NCBI RefSeq assembly: GCF_009769165.1
Contig: NZ_CP043476.1
Coordinates: 3,107,001 to 3,171,000, forward strand
Direction of reading: 5' to 3'
Length of the DNA stretch: 64,000 nucleotides
DNA from: Xanthomonas hyacinthi
GTDB taxonomy: Bacteria; Pseudomonadota; Gammaproteobacteria; Xanthomonadales; Xanthomonadaceae
The notes below the pieces were generated by a model. That model was not told the origin of the DNA. It made no database searches and was given only the letters and a program-made list of their open reading frames with translations. The position numbers and the translations under genes are program-made. Each line of letters opens with the position of its first letter. The stretch's first letter is position 1. Positions 41,462 to 51,123 of the stretch are shown here, in pieces.

Positions 41462-42271
41462 CTACTTGGCTCCATCGCGTTCACGCTGACGGAGCCGCTT
41501 CACGTAAGGGCCATCGACCAGGTCGTCGGCGCCCAGGCCCAACACACAGCTCGCCAAGGAAGCGAGCGTGTTGTCGGTGACTTTGAAGTCGTTGGGGAGT
41601 TGGCCGTAGTTGCGCCCGCTGTTCTCGTCGATGGCGGCGAGCAGCGCCTTGATGAAATCGGCCCGGGACGGGCGCGAAGCCATGGTTGCAGCCGCGGTCA
41701 GGGGGTCTGTGGCTTCCATGACTGCATCCTCAGCATCGGAGGCCAGCTCTTGCAGGACGTCGCTCAGTGATGGCCAGTACTTCAGATCGAACTGGCCGTG
41801 AAGAGCGTCGAGGCGCTCCTGGACGTACGACGTGAAAAGGTAATTGCTCTTGGCCGCCGCCTCGATCACATCGCACACGTGGTAATGGGTGTCGGTGCTG
41901 AAGCCGGAGGTGTTGTGAAGATCGGAGCGCTGCTGCAGCAGACCAGCCAGTTCTGCCGCCTTCCTCGCAATCTGCTGGTTGACGTTGCCGAGATCGCCGC
42001 GTGCGGCACGCGCCTGTGCGATCTTCTCCGGGCTCCAGAACGCGGCGGTGCTGAGGACAAGCCCTAGAAAGACCTGCAGCGCATGCGGATGTGCGTGGAG
42101 CTTGCCGTGCAGTTCCTCATAGGCCTCGGTCAGCTCGATGCCACGAGCAAGCAGCCGATCTGCAACAGCGTTCTCGCTGGGCAGGATGCGGTGCTCGATG
42201 TTGTAGCGCTTCCCCTCGATGAGGATGTTTTCGCAGATCTGCTTGGGGTTATCGGATTGGGGTGCGCTCAT
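41462..42271 (-). CDS. Hypothetical protein of the ICE
   Basis: This is a 269-residue, soluble, mostly helical protein with no signal peptide or membrane segment. Visible stretches are EAYEELHGKLHAHPHALQVF, STDTHYHVCDVIEAAAKSNY and PSRADFIKALLAAIDENSGR. I recognise no domain. It is on the same strand as the nine-gene operon but 193 bp upstream of that promoter, so it is a separate unit. The start at 42271 (MSAPQSDNPKQ) was chosen over a 15-codon longer frame. Confidence 0.7.
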   Translation of the reverse strand: MSAPQSDNPKQICENILIEGKRYNIEHRILPSENAVADRLLARGIELTEAYEELHGKLHAHPHALQVFLGLVLSTAAFWSPEKIAQARAARGDLGNVNQQIARKAAELAGLLQQRSDLHNTSGFSTDTHYHVCDVIEAAAKSNYLFTSYVQERLDALHGQFDLKYWPSLSDVLQELASDAEDAVMEATDPLTAAATMASRPSRADFIKALLAAIDENSGRNYGQLPNDFKVTDNTLASLASCVLGLGADDLVDGPYVKRLRQRERDGAK

Positions 42272-42884
42272 GGCCTGTCTTTGATGGTGAAGATGCCTGG
42301 CAGCGTAGTTGACCAAGCCAGTTCTGTCGGTACCCCGGAGCCCGTCATCGAACGAGTGCTCAGGTACCCCAATGCCGATTCAGGTCTGGGCGTCCCCGGC
42401 CAAGAAGGCGGCCGGTCGCGCTGTCGTGCTGCGCATCGAGCCACCTGCGGCGTCTCGCCCCCTTCGGGCTTCCATCGTTCCCTCGCTCCGCTCGGCTGAC
42501 GCCTACGGCCCGGCTTCCAGCTTCGGGCCTGCGCGCTTCGCTTGCGTGCGGTCGGCACAAAGGGATGGTCGTTGCCTGTCCAGCCGTCTTCCCTGAACTC
42601 ATCACCTTCTTCGCGACTGTAGCCCGCGGCCATGTGCCGTCAAGGCGCGCAGGGCCGTGTCCTCGGCTGCGCCTGCGGGCCGCACCAACCCAGCGCTTGC
42701 CTCCTTGACGGCCCCCGTCCACGGGCTCCCTTCCGTCGCGGGCGATGAACTCAGGAAAGACGGTGGCAACGAGGCCAACCGGGTTCTTCGTGCCGACCGC
42801 ACCGAACAGCCGAGAGGCTGGGCTCCGAATCTAGGAATCCGGTGTGCGGTTTCTTCAACAGCCAACTTTGTCAGGAGAAAGACC
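42272..42884. other. Intergenic region before the DUF932 gene
   Basis: About 610 bases without a supported gene. Several overlapping frames are open only because of high GC content. One plus-strand frame runs into DUF932 but carries no family sequence before 42885. The leader and promoter of the DUF932-ParB block are presumably here, with GGAG at about 42873. Confidence 0.4.
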
Positions 42885-43709
42885 ATGCAACTTGCTTCCC
42901 GCTTCGCATCCCGTTCGCCAGTGCTGCGTTCGGAACGTCCTTTGTCGGATGACCAAATCCGTGTCGTGGCCCCGTCCATCTTCGCGGACGCCCCGCACGA
43001 AAGCCGCTCGGACCGTTACAGCTACATCCCCACCGCCACCGTGCTGCAAGAACTGCGCGGGGAAGGCTTCGAGCCTTTCATGGTGTGCCAGACCCGCGTG
43101 CGCAACGACGACCGCCGCGACTACACCAAGCACATGATCCGGCTGCGCCATGCCAGCCAGATCAATGGCCGTGAGGCCAACGAAATCATCCTGCTGAACT
43201 CGCATGACGGAACCAGCAGCTATCAGATGCTCGCTGGAATGTTCCGCTTCGTGTGCCAAAACGGTCTCGTCTGCGGAGACACCGTGGCGGACGTGCGCAT
43301 ACCCCACAAGGGCGACGTGGCCGCGCATGTCATCGAAGGCGCTTACGAAGTCTTGCATGGCTTCGACCGGGCGCAAGAATCCCGCGACGCCATGCAGGCC
43401 ATCGCACTCGACACCGGTGAATCGGAAGTGTTCGCCCGCGCCGCGCTGGCGTTGAAGTACGACGAGGACAAGCCCGCGCCCATCACGGAAAGCCAAGTCC
43501 TGATGCCGCGCCGCACGGACGACAGCCACCGCGACCTGTGGAGCGTGTTCAACCGCACGCAGGAAAACCTCGTCAAAGGCGGACTTTCCGCCCGCGCCGC
43601 GAACGGTCGCCGCCAGACCACCCGACCCGTGCAGGGCATCGACAACGGCATCCGCCTAAATCGCGCCCTGTGGCTGCTGGCCGATGGCCTGCGCCAGTTG
43701 AAAGCCTGA
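42885..43709 (+). CDS. DUF932 domain-containing protein
   Basis: This 274-residue phage/plasmid-like protein is a standard backbone gene of this ICE family. Family stretches are SYIPTATVLQELRGEGFEPF, KHMIRLRHASQINGREANEI and MLAGMFRFVCQNGLVCGDT. Its function is unknown; it is usually linked to plasmid or ICE maintenance. The upstream GGAG and the N-terminus MQLASRFASRSPVLRS support the ATG at 42885. It is 78 bp ahead of the ParB-like gene. Confidence 0.9.
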   Translation: MQLASRFASRSPVLRSERPLSDDQIRVVAPSIFADAPHESRSDRYSYIPTATVLQELRGEGFEPFMVCQTRVRNDDRRDYTKHMIRLRHASQINGREANEIILLNSHDGTSSYQMLAGMFRFVCQNGLVCGDTVADVRIPHKGDVAAHVIEGAYEVLHGFDRAQESRDAMQAIALDTGESEVFARAALALKYDEDKPAPITESQVLMPRRTDDSHRDLWSVFNRTQENLVKGGLSARAANGRRQTTRPVQGIDNGIRLNRALWLLADGLRQLKA

Positions 43710-43787
43710 ACCCCACGCGGCAGGGGCAGGCAGCAGCCCTTGCCGCTTCTCTCGCTGCTGTATCCCTAATCGCAAGGAGTTATCACC

Positions 43788-45830
43788 ATGAACGCCGTTA
43801 CCCAAACCGAAACCATCGCCATCGAAGCCGTAGCACCGCTGGAAGTGGCCGACCCGACCAAAAACCTAATTTTGGTTCCGCTCTCGCAATTGCTGCCGCG
43901 CCGCTCCAAGCGCAACGCGCGCACGACCCCGCGCCTGTCCATCCCCGAACTGGCCGCGAGCATTTCCCGCATCGGCCTGCTGCAAAACCTCGTCGTCATC
44001 CTCGCCGCCGATGGCGAGCATTACGAAGTGGTCGCTGGTGATCGTCGCCTGACCGCCTTGAAACTGCTGGCGAAGAAGAAGCGCATCGCCGCCGATCATG
44101 AAGTGCCGTGCCTGCTGGTGTCCGATGCCTCTGCCCGAACCGTCAGCCTCGCGGAAAACCTGCTGCGCGAGCAGATGCACCCCGCCGATCAGTTCGAGGC
44201 GTTCGCCGCGCTGGTCAAGGAAGGCCGTCCGGTGGAGGACATTGCCGCCGACTTCGGCGTGTCCCCGCTGGTGGTGCAACGCCGCTTGAAGCTGGCCAAC
44301 GTCTCGCCGCGCCTGCTGGCCGACTACCGGGCCGGGGCCGTCACGCTGGAACAGTTGATGGCCCTGACCATCACCGACGACCACAGCGCACAGGAAGCCG
44401 CGTTTTACGGCGCGCCGGAATGGCAGCGCGGTGCTTCCGCGCTGCGCGAACGCCTGACCGAACGCGAAATCGACGCCACGCATCCGCTGGTGCGCTTCGC
44501 CGGGCTGGACGCCTACACGGCGGCGGGCGGCGGCATCCGCCGCGATCTGTTCGCGGAAGGTGACGCCGGAACCTACCTGACCGACGCCGCGCTGCTGGAA
44601 ACGCTGGTGCGCGAGAAGCTGGATGCGCAGGCCGAGGACGTGCGCGCCGAAGGTTGGGCGTGGGTGGAAGCCGTGCCGCACATGAGCTACGCCGAGCGGC
44701 AGGCGTTCCAGAACGCGCCGCGCCAGCGCCGCGAACCGACCGCCCGTGAGGCCCGCCGCATCGCCTCGTTGCAAACCCGCCTCGACAAGATCGACGCCGA
44801 ACTGGAAGAAGCCGACGACGCCGAAGACGAGGACAAGACCAAGGCGCTGGAACCGCGCCGCGAACAGGTCGCCGGGGAACTGCAAGCCTTGGAGGAAGCC
44901 TTGCAGGGCTACGCCCCGGAGGTGCGCGCCGTGGCCGGTGCCATCGTCACCCTCGACCGCAGCGGCGAAGCCGTGATTCATCGCGGGTTGCTGCGCGAAG
45001 CCGAAGCCAAGGCACTGCGCACGCTGGAACGCTTGCGGCAGGGTTTCGGCAGCGCGGAAGGCGAAGCCGGGAACGACGACGACAGCGAGAACGCCGAGCA
45101 GCCCAAGGCCGCGAACCTGTCCGACCGACTGGCGCAGCGGTTGAGCGCGCACCGCACCGCCGCGCTGCAAATCGAAGTCGCCCGGCATCCGCAAGTCGCG
45201 CTGGCCGCGCTGGTGCATGGCATGGTGCAGACCATCTTGCAGGACAACCACTACGGCCACGACTTGCCGCTGGGCGTGCGTTTGACCGTGCAAAACCGGC
45301 TGGAAGGCCTGGCCCCGGACTGGCCCGATTCGCCCGCCGCCGTGGCCCTGCGCGAGTTGCAGCAAGTCGCGGGCGAAGCGTTGCCGCAGGACAGCGCCGA
45401 ACTGTTCGCCGCGCTGCTGGCGATGGAGCAAGGCGAACTGGTGCGGTTGCTGGCGGTATGCGTGGCGGCAACCGTGGACGTGGTGACGCCCCGCGCCACG
45501 TTGCACCAGCCGGGCGCGGAGCTGGCGCAGGCCGTGGGGCTGGATATGGCCGCATGGTGGAAGCCCACCGCAGACGGGTATTTCCAGCATGTGCCGAAGG
45601 CCGCGATTCTGGAAGCCGTGGGTGAGTTCGCGCCGTCGCACGCTGCCCGGCTGGCGAAGTTGAAGAAGGCCGACATTGCCAGCGAAGCCGAACGGCTGGC
45701 CGATGGTACGGGCTGGATGCCCGCCCTGTTCAAGAGCGGACACGACACGGAGCCGCAGGAAGGCGCGGAGGACGTGGAGGCGCCGGAAGATGCCACCGAG
45801 GAAGTGGAAGCCCACGCGCTCGCCGCGTGA
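43788..45830 (+). CDS. ParB/RepB/Spo0J family partition protein
   Basis: This is a large (680-residue) ParB-like protein. The N-terminal ParB/sulfiredoxin domain has IPELAASISRIGLLQNLVVI, YEVVAGDRRLTALKLL and the NTP-binding SLAENLLREQMHPADQFEAF. A helix-turn-helix follows (EDIAADFGVSPLVVQRRLKL). The middle has an acidic coiled coil (DKIDAELEEADDAEDEDKTK) and the long C-terminal part is specific to ICE/plasmid homologues. It probably acts in element maintenance or transcription rather than with the distant parA. The ATG is preceded by AAGGAG. Confidence 0.92.
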   Translation: MNAVTQTETIAIEAVAPLEVADPTKNLILVPLSQLLPRRSKRNARTTPRLSIPELAASISRIGLLQNLVVILAADGEHYEVVAGDRRLTALKLLAKKKRIAADHEVPCLLVSDASARTVSLAENLLREQMHPADQFEAFAALVKEGRPVEDIAADFGVSPLVVQRRLKLANVSPRLLADYRAGAVTLEQLMALTITDDHSAQEAAFYGAPEWQRGASALRERLTEREIDATHPLVRFAGLDAYTAAGGGIRRDLFAEGDAGTYLTDAALLETLVREKLDAQAEDVRAEGWAWVEAVPHMSYAERQAFQNAPRQRREPTAREARRIASLQTRLDKIDAELEEADDAEDEDKTKALEPRREQVAGELQALEEALQGYAPEVRAVAGAIVTLDRSGEAVIHRGLLREAEAKALRTLERLRQGFGSAEGEAGNDDDSENAEQPKAANLSDRLAQRLSAHRTAALQIEVARHPQVALAALVHGMVQTILQDNHYGHDLPLGVRLTVQNRLEGLAPDWPDSPAAVALRELQQVAGEALPQDSAELFAALLAMEQGELVRLLAVCVAATVDVVTPRATLHQPGAELAQAVGLDMAAWWKPTADGYFQHVPKAAILEAVGEFAPSHAARLAKLKKADIASEAERLADGTGWMPALFKSGHDTEPQEGAEDVEAPEDATEEVEAHALAA

Positions 45831-46589
45831 CATAGCAGCATGGCCCCGGCGCACAGCGCCGGGGCTTCACCTCAAACCGGTCGCGACAGGTCTGCCGCGC
45901 CCGGTTTCAACGCCCAAAGCAAAATCGCCACGTCGCCGCCTTCGACCAGGCGGCGACGTGGCGAGCGCACAAGTGCCTTGCGCGCGTACGACGATCGGTG
46001 CCCGCTGACGCGGGCAAGGTTTCGATGGCACCCCGCCGCAAGGGGCGGGGCTTGTGGGGCTACGCCCCGGCTTGCTGCGGCAGGTTGTGCGAAAGCGTGC
46101 CGTCCTCGACGCTGGCAATTCATCGCCTGTACGTCACGAAGGATGGATCACCGACACGCCGTCCCGACCTCGCTTATGGAACTTCCACGCCACGCTTCAA
46201 GCACATGGCCGCGATCAGCGGTAAGGCGCGTTCTTGCCTGTCGTTGGGGTGTTGGCCTTGCCCGTGTCAGGGCACAAGCCGGTGAAACCGTCATGCGGGG
46301 ATGCCGAGTCGGCCAGGTCTCCATTCGGGACAGGCGGCCCGTGCGTCCTTGGCTTGTCGTGAATCCTGGTGGGGGCGCGGCTGCGCCTTGGGCTTCATGG
46401 CCGCAACCTTCCCGCGAAAACAATTTCCCCGCCGCTGCGCGGCTTCCTCGCGGGACAAATTCTTTGCGCTTCCAGGCCCTTCACGTTGTTGCGGCCGCTG
46501 CGCGGTGCAGCCAGCCCATCCCCCGCCGGCCGGATCACAACAAGGACGCGATGGGTGCGGCCTTGGTTCACCCGAAAGGAAACTTCATC
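45831..46589. other. Long intergenic region between parB and the DUF736 gene
   Basis: About 760 bases. An open frame covers most of it in phase with DUF736 but shows no recognisable domain before the DUF736 start. It contains a hairpin-forming pair CGCCACGTCGCC / GGCGACGTGGCG near 45926-45961. Otherwise I see no RNA gene or attachment site. Confidence 0.4.
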
Positions 46590-46904
46590 ATGGCTAACAT
46601 CGGCACCTTCACCGCAGACAAAGACGGCTTCACCGGCACGCTCCGCACCCTGACGCTCAACGTCAAGGTCAAGCTGGTTCCCAACGACAAGGGCAGCAGC
46701 GAGAACGCCCCCGACTTCCGCCTGCAGGCGGCCGGTCACGACATCGGCGCGGCGTGGAAGAAGACCAGCGAGGCCGGGCGGGATTACCTGTCCGTGACTC
46801 TCGATGATCCTTCGTTCCCAGCAACGGTCTATGCCCGTCTGATCGAAGGTGAGGACGGCACGCACGACCTGATCTGGTCGCGCAGCAAGCCCCAGGCGGC
46901 CTGA
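46590..46904 (+). CDS. DUF736 domain-containing protein
   Basis: This 104-residue protein is a conserved small backbone gene of ICEs and plasmids in alpha-, beta- and gammaproteobacteria. The family pattern [36 protein letters not shown] and [17 protein letters not shown] is complete. The start is set by AAAGGAAA 8 bp upstream and by the universal N-terminus. The function is unknown; it may be a single-stranded-DNA or accessory transfer factor. Confidence 0.93.
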   Translation: MANIGTFTADKDGFTGTLRTLTLNVKVKLVPNDKGSSENAPDFRLQAAGHDIGAAWKKTSEAGRDYLSVTLDDPSFPATVYARLIEGEDGTHDLIWSRSKPQAA

Positions 46905-47000
46905 CCGGCCGCCCACCGCGCCCCGCCCATTGCGGCGGGGCGTCGCGCTACCTCGAGCATCCGCTGTCGAATCAACCTCCATTGACCAAGCAATCTGCGG

Positions 47001-48674
47001 TCAACCCGAGGCGATACTCGCTTCCATCAGCGCCGCCGCCTCGTGGAAATCCTGATCGCGCGCGAAGTCGATCGGCGTTCGCCCATGGGCGTTGCGCCTG
47101 CCGGCATCGGCGCCATGCGCGAGCAGGATGCGGGTGACCGCGGCCGCGCGATCAGGATCGTCGGGTGGAAGGATGAAGAGGGGCGTGGGACCTTCGGGGT
47201 CGGACAAGGCAAGATTGGCCCTGGCGGGATCCTCGCGCAGGATGGTTTCTAACCGCTCGGTCTGGCCCATATAGCCCAGCGTTCGCGGATCGCGGCTGAG
47301 CGGCGCGAGCCGCTCGGCGATATGCGGCTGGCCCATCATGACCGCCCAGCTCAAGGGCGTCCCGCCCCAGCGGCGCTCCTGCAGATCGACATCGCCGCCC
47401 GCTGCAACGAGCAGATCGACCGCTTCCATCGACCCCGATTGCGCCGCCCGGTGCAGCGGGCTGATCCCATCCTCGCCGAGGTTGTGGGGCTGGGCCCCGA
47501 GCGACAGCAGCAGCGCGACGGCTCGGGCATTGCCGAACTCCCCGGCGGCGAGCAGGGGAGCGGGATCGTCGATCAGGATCGGATCGGCAGCGAGCATCGC
47601 GCGGACACTGTCTTCGTCGCCCGCAAGACAGGCGGCCTGGAAGGCCTGGATACCATCTAGCGCGGCAGGCTGCGCGCCATGTCGTTCGAGCAGGGCAACC
47701 ATCTTCAGAAAGCCCGACATCTGGGCGAGCGCATGGACCGACTGGTGGCGATAGGGCTGGATCGTGTCTGGATTGGCGCCACGGGCGAGCAGCCATTCGG
47801 CGCGCGCGAGATGGTTCTGGCCGGCCGCGCTGCCGAGCAGGAAATCGAGCGTGCTGATTGCCAGATTCCCGCCCGGCCGGCCTGCCGACGGGTCGCTCCA
47901 CTTATGCGCGGCTCCTTGCGCCTCGCAATGTTGCCAGAGCTGCTCGTACCAACCGGCGTCGCCGGGGACGCAGGCGATGTTGTAGAAGGCCTGGAGATCG
48001 AAAGGATCGGCGCCCGCCGCGACCAGCAGGTCGACGAGCGCCTCGGCCTGGGGATGGCTCGGCCTGTGCTGTTCGCCCAGCCAGATGGCGCCGGTCAGTA
48101 TCTTGAAGGGGCTGCCCCAGCCATCATCGAAACGGAAGTTGGGATCTGCTCCGGCGTCGAGCAGCAGGCGTGCGATGGTGACAGCGTTTTCGGTGTCGAG
48201 GCGGCCATAGGCAACATAGGTGAGCGCGGTCCAATTGAGACGGCCGCCGGTCCGGGGCGCGGCTTTCGGATCGCGTGCAAGCCGCCGCTCGACCTCCGCC
48301 AGGTCGCCGCAGGTGACGGCCGTGAACAGGCTGTGCCGGGCGATGTCCGGGTAGAGATCGAGGATGCGGCGGGCGATCCTGGTGTCGCCGTCCCAGCCGT
48401 GGCGCAGCAGCCGGTCGAGGCGATCGGCGCGGTTGCTGCCGGTAAGCGCCAGTTCCTCGATCGACGCCTTGAGCGCGGACCAGCTTTCACAGCCATATTC
48501 CCGGGCAAGCGCGTGCTGGACGTCACGAAGTCCGGGTTCGGTAGGCGCGGTGGGCCAAGCCGTGGTCAAGCGGCGTTTTGCGTCCGGCTCGGCGGCGCGC
48601 AACGCCTTGAGCCAACGCTTCGCATCCTTGCGGAGCGTTTCAACAGAGGTTCGGGGCGTGAGGACACGAGTCAT
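47001..48674 (-). CDS. Ankyrin repeat protein (cargo)
   Basis: This is a 557-residue protein. The N-terminal ~100 residues (SVETLRKDAKRWLKALRAAE, LAREYGCESWSALKASIEEL) form a helical domain seen in bacterial ankyrin proteins. Many ankyrin repeats follow, for example DAGADPNFRFDDGWGSP, GISPLHRAAQSGSMEAVDLL and HGADAGRRNAHGRTPIDFA. There is no signal peptide. It interrupts the backbone between the DUF736 gene and the XRE regulator gene on the opposite strand, so it is probably inserted cargo. An in-frame ATG 18 bp upstream exists. The target or partner is unknown. Confidence 0.85.
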   Translation of the reverse strand: MTRVLTPRTSVETLRKDAKRWLKALRAAEPDAKRRLTTAWPTAPTEPGLRDVQHALAREYGCESWSALKASIEELALTGSNRADRLDRLLRHGWDGDTRIARRILDLYPDIARHSLFTAVTCGDLAEVERRLARDPKAAPRTGGRLNWTALTYVAYGRLDTENAVTIARLLLDAGADPNFRFDDGWGSPFKILTGAIWLGEQHRPSHPQAEALVDLLVAAGADPFDLQAFYNIACVPGDAGWYEQLWQHCEAQGAAHKWSDPSAGRPGGNLAISTLDFLLGSAAGQNHLARAEWLLARGANPDTIQPYRHQSVHALAQMSGFLKMVALLERHGAQPAALDGIQAFQAACLAGDEDSVRAMLAADPILIDDPAPLLAAGEFGNARAVALLLSLGAQPHNLGEDGISPLHRAAQSGSMEAVDLLVAAGGDVDLQERRWGGTPLSWAVMMGQPHIAERLAPLSRDPRTLGYMGQTERLETILREDPARANLALSDPEGPTPLFILPPDDPDRAAAVTRILLAHGADAGRRNAHGRTPIDFARDQDFHEAAALMEASIASG

Positions 48675-48935
48675 CTTCAACCTTCCTTCCAATCGCCTGA
48701 CGTCCGCTTACGAAAGGCCGGAAGAAGGGCTCGTAAGATCGCTCGATACTGGCTGGATGGGAGGGCTCCCTTGCCGCGGACAGGAGGCGCTCCAGATGCG
48801 CTCTGCCTCAATCATTGGCGAGCGCGTACCACCTGTCAATGCGGCGACGCTCGCCTCACCTAAGTTGAGTGGACACGATGCGCTCAATGCCGCTCTTTGC
48901 GGCGCTGCTGATCGAGTTCGGCGCGCGCCTACCCA

Positions 48936-49223
48936 CTAGGCGCGCTTCCTCAACAGGTCTTCCAACTCCTGGCGCACCAGTTCCAAGAGCTGATTGGCCT
49001 TGTGCGGGCTGTCGCCGGCGTAGGCTAGCGTCAGCAGCGTGAGCGGGTGGATCTCCATGACCTCGCACAACTCGGCCAGCTTGTTCAGCGTCGGGCTTTT
49101 CAGGTCGCGCTCCAGGGAGCTCATGTAGGTGCGGCTGGACACGTCGGAGAACGCTTCCTGGCTCAAGCCACGCGCTTTCCTGACGGTCTTCAATGCCGCT
49201 GCCAATGAGTTCTTTGCCGCCAT
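48936..49223 (-). CDS. XRE-family regulator of the ICE (QseC-like)
   Basis: This 95-residue Cro/C1-type regulator has the helix-turn-helix TVRKARGLSQEAFSDVSSRT, then SSLERDLKSPTLNKLAELC, and a C-terminal helix QLLELVRQELEDLLRKR. Small XRE proteins at this backbone position (QseC in ICEMlSym) repress transfer genes. A perfect TATAGA-N7-TCTATA dyad lies 45 bp upstream. The equivalence to QseC is inferred from size and position. Confidence 0.85.
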   Translation of the reverse strand: MAAKNSLAAALKTVRKARGLSQEAFSDVSSRTYMSSLERDLKSPTLNKLAELCEVMEIHPLTLLTLAYAGDSPHKANQLLELVRQELEDLLRKRA

Positions 49224-49267
49224 CCAAATGGTTTCCTTGAAACCATGGATGACAGTCGATTGCGCCC

Positions 49268-49286
49268 TATAGAGCTACAATCTATA
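49268..49286. promoter_or_regulatory. Palindromic operator candidate upstream of the XRE gene
   Basis: TATAGA-GCTACAA-TCTATA is a perfect 6-bp dyad with a 7-bp spacer, located 45-63 bp upstream of the XRE start and facing the plus-strand DUF2958 gene. It is the only strong AT-rich dyad in this gap, so autoregulation and control in both directions are plausible. Confidence 0.55.
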
Positions 49287-49540
49287 GTGTTCATCTGATG
49301 TTGCCCTATCCGCTTTTGTGCTTTTACGGAAATCCGCATCGGCAGATAATTTCAAAGCTGGGGAGTCGCATCCGTGCCTTTCCTGACTTCCACAAAACCG
49401 CTTCCGCGCTTCCGTTCTTCTGCGGATTCGTGGGCTTGTGCTTTCGTGCTTCCAACCGATAGCACGCAGCCGGATTGGCGGTTCTGTGTTTGGGCGTACA
49501 AGCGCATCCGTGCATCGTCGGTTTCGTGGGGATCTCAGCC
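49287..49540. other. Leader region of the DUF2958 gene with short repeats
   Basis: This non-coding stretch is rich in GCTTTTGTGCTTTTACGG-like and GCTTCCGCGCTTCCGTTC-like degenerate repeats (49313-49460). It includes two copies of GCATCCGTGC (near 49370 and 49504) and an inverted AATCCGCA/TGCGGATT pair. It could hold binding sites for regulators of the downstream transfer genes. No gene is seen. Confidence 0.35.
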
Positions 49541-49891
49541 ATGACTCAGCCGCTCCTTACCGCCGACCAGCGCTCGCAACTGCTGGCCAACGGCCAGGCC
49601 CGCGCCGCCAGCCGGGGCCTCGACCCACTGCCCGTGGTGCGGCTGTTCGCGCTGGATGCGCATGCCACCTGGCTGCTGGCTTCGCTCGATCCCGCCGATG
49701 GCGATACGGCCTACGGCCTGATTGACTTGGGGCTGGGCATGCCGGAGCTGGGCACCGTGAAGCTGTCCGATCTGACATCCATCGTCGGACCGCTCAAGCG
49801 GCCCATCGAGCGCGACCTGTATTTCACAGCGACGCGCACGCTGTCAGACTATGCGCGGCTGGCACGCATCAACGGATCAATCATCGACTGA
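49541..49891 (+). CDS. DUF2958 domain-containing protein
   Basis: This 116-residue small backbone protein has the family sequence complete: MTQPLLTADQRSQLLANGQA, PVVRLFALDAHATWLLASLD, AYGLIDLGLGMPELGTVKLS and IERDLYFTATRTLSDYA. It is found in ICEs and plasmids with DUF736 and DUF2285 proteins; its function is unknown. The frame is open upstream, but MTQPLL is the conserved start. Confidence 0.92.
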   Translation: MTQPLLTADQRSQLLANGQARAASRGLDPLPVVRLFALDAHATWLLASLDPADGDTAYGLIDLGLGMPELGTVKLSDLTSIVGPLKRPIERDLYFTATRTLSDYARLARINGSIID

Positions 49892-50251
49892 TCGATCCGC
49901 ACGGCCCGCCGCAGTGGGCTATCCAGGCACAGGCGGTTGCGGCGCATTGTGTCTTTTTCGGTCTTGCTCAAGACCTTGCCGGTCTCAATCGACACTCATG
50001 CACCTGAGCGGTGCGAGTCGGACGCAAACAGTCATGATCTTTCGTGCGGGCTGCGGCACCGTGTCCCTTGCCGCGCACCACTTTCAGACTGCGCAGCCGT
50101 CGCATTCGGACGATTCCAGCAACGCTTCGGAGCCCATCAATCTTGACACTGCCAGTGTGCCGCATTACCCATGACGTGATGGCAACGATTCCGTAGCTCC
50201 CGCATTTCGATCCCGTGGTGACGTTCCTGCAATTCAACAGGAGGTTGCGTC
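49892..50251. other. Intergenic region between the DUF2958 and DUF2285 genes
   Basis: 360 bases without a supported gene. The short frames here have no family features. The last 20 bp carry AGGAGG (about 50239) before the DUF2285 start. Confidence 0.4.
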
Positions 50252-51040
50252 ATGGCAGATCGAAGCACCGAACCCTGGTACCCGACCGCCGCGTATCTCT
50301 ATGCGCTGCACCTTGATGGCTCGGCTCTGGCCTGGGAGTACTTGCGCCGTCATCCCGACTACCGGCGCGACTGGCTGCGCCGTCGCCGGCATCCGGATGC
50401 AGCGCAGCGCTGGGGCCTGCGTTTGCTGGAAGACCCCGGGCTGGATGCGCGCGACGCGCACCCGACCTGGTTTCCCGATCACGATGCTGTGGTGCAGCTC
50501 TATCCCGATGCCGACCCGCCGCCCGATGCGGTGGCGTTCGAGTTCTGGCGCATCCCCGGGCACAAGCACCTGATCCACGATGGTCGGCGCTTGGTGCTGG
50601 TGACTCGCTGGCCAGGCTGCTGCCTGCGCCTGGCCTTCGCGCCTGGCCTGGACGATGGCATGGCCTACGCCTATGCCATCCGTGCCTGCGCCACACCTTG
50701 CGCCCGTTATCGCGCGCTTGCCGCCGAACTGGACAAGCTGGCCACCGATGCCGTACCAGCGACGGCCCGACCGCGCCCCTCTCCGGCCGCGCTGCTGGAA
50801 CTGCATACCTTGCAGGCGCTCGATGCCGCCCTGGCGGGGGCGTCATTGCGCGAGGCAGCCGAAGGGCTGTTCGGCGCCGATGCGGCGGCCGAGGGCTGGT
50901 ACACCGATGGCGGCCTGCGCTCCAGGATGCGCCGCCTGGTGCAGCGTGGCAAAGAGCTGATGCGCGGCGGCTACCGCCGCCTGGCACAGCTCGAATCACC
51001 TGGGGAGGGTCGTTCCGCACTCCCTGCAAAACGACCCTGA
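50252..51040 (+). CDS. FseA-like activator, DUF6499-DUF2285 protein
   Basis: This 262-residue protein has an N-terminal DUF6499-like part (PTAAYLYALHLDGSALAWEY, RHPDYRRDWLRRR) and a C-terminal DUF2285 helix-turn-helix part (SLREAAEGLFGADAAAEGWY, SRMRRLVQRGKELMRGGYRR). In ICEMlSym-R7A the equivalent activator FseA is made by programmed frameshifting between two ORFs and turns on rdfS. Here the two halves are one continuous frame and the rdfS-like gene follows 83 bp downstream. It is a probable activator of ICE excision. Confidence 0.85.
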   Translation: MADRSTEPWYPTAAYLYALHLDGSALAWEYLRRHPDYRRDWLRRRRHPDAAQRWGLRLLEDPGLDARDAHPTWFPDHDAVVQLYPDADPPPDAVAFEFWRIPGHKHLIHDGRRLVLVTRWPGCCLRLAFAPGLDDGMAYAYAIRACATPCARYRALAAELDKLATDAVPATARPRPSPAALLELHTLQALDAALAGASLREAAEGLFGADAAAEGWYTDGGLRSRMRRLVQRGKELMRGGYRRLAQLESPGEGRSALPAKRP

Positions 51041-51123
51041 GCAGGACGCGCTGCCTTCTTGAGACTGCCTCCATCCGGCCGCGCTGTGTGGTCGGGCTTT
51101 CCTGACCGATGGAGGTTCTCACC

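Noticed and set aside
45840..46904. A 354-codon frame ending in DUF736
   Set aside because: Only the last 105 codons show family sequence. The upstream part looks like GC-rich intergenic DNA that happens to stay open.
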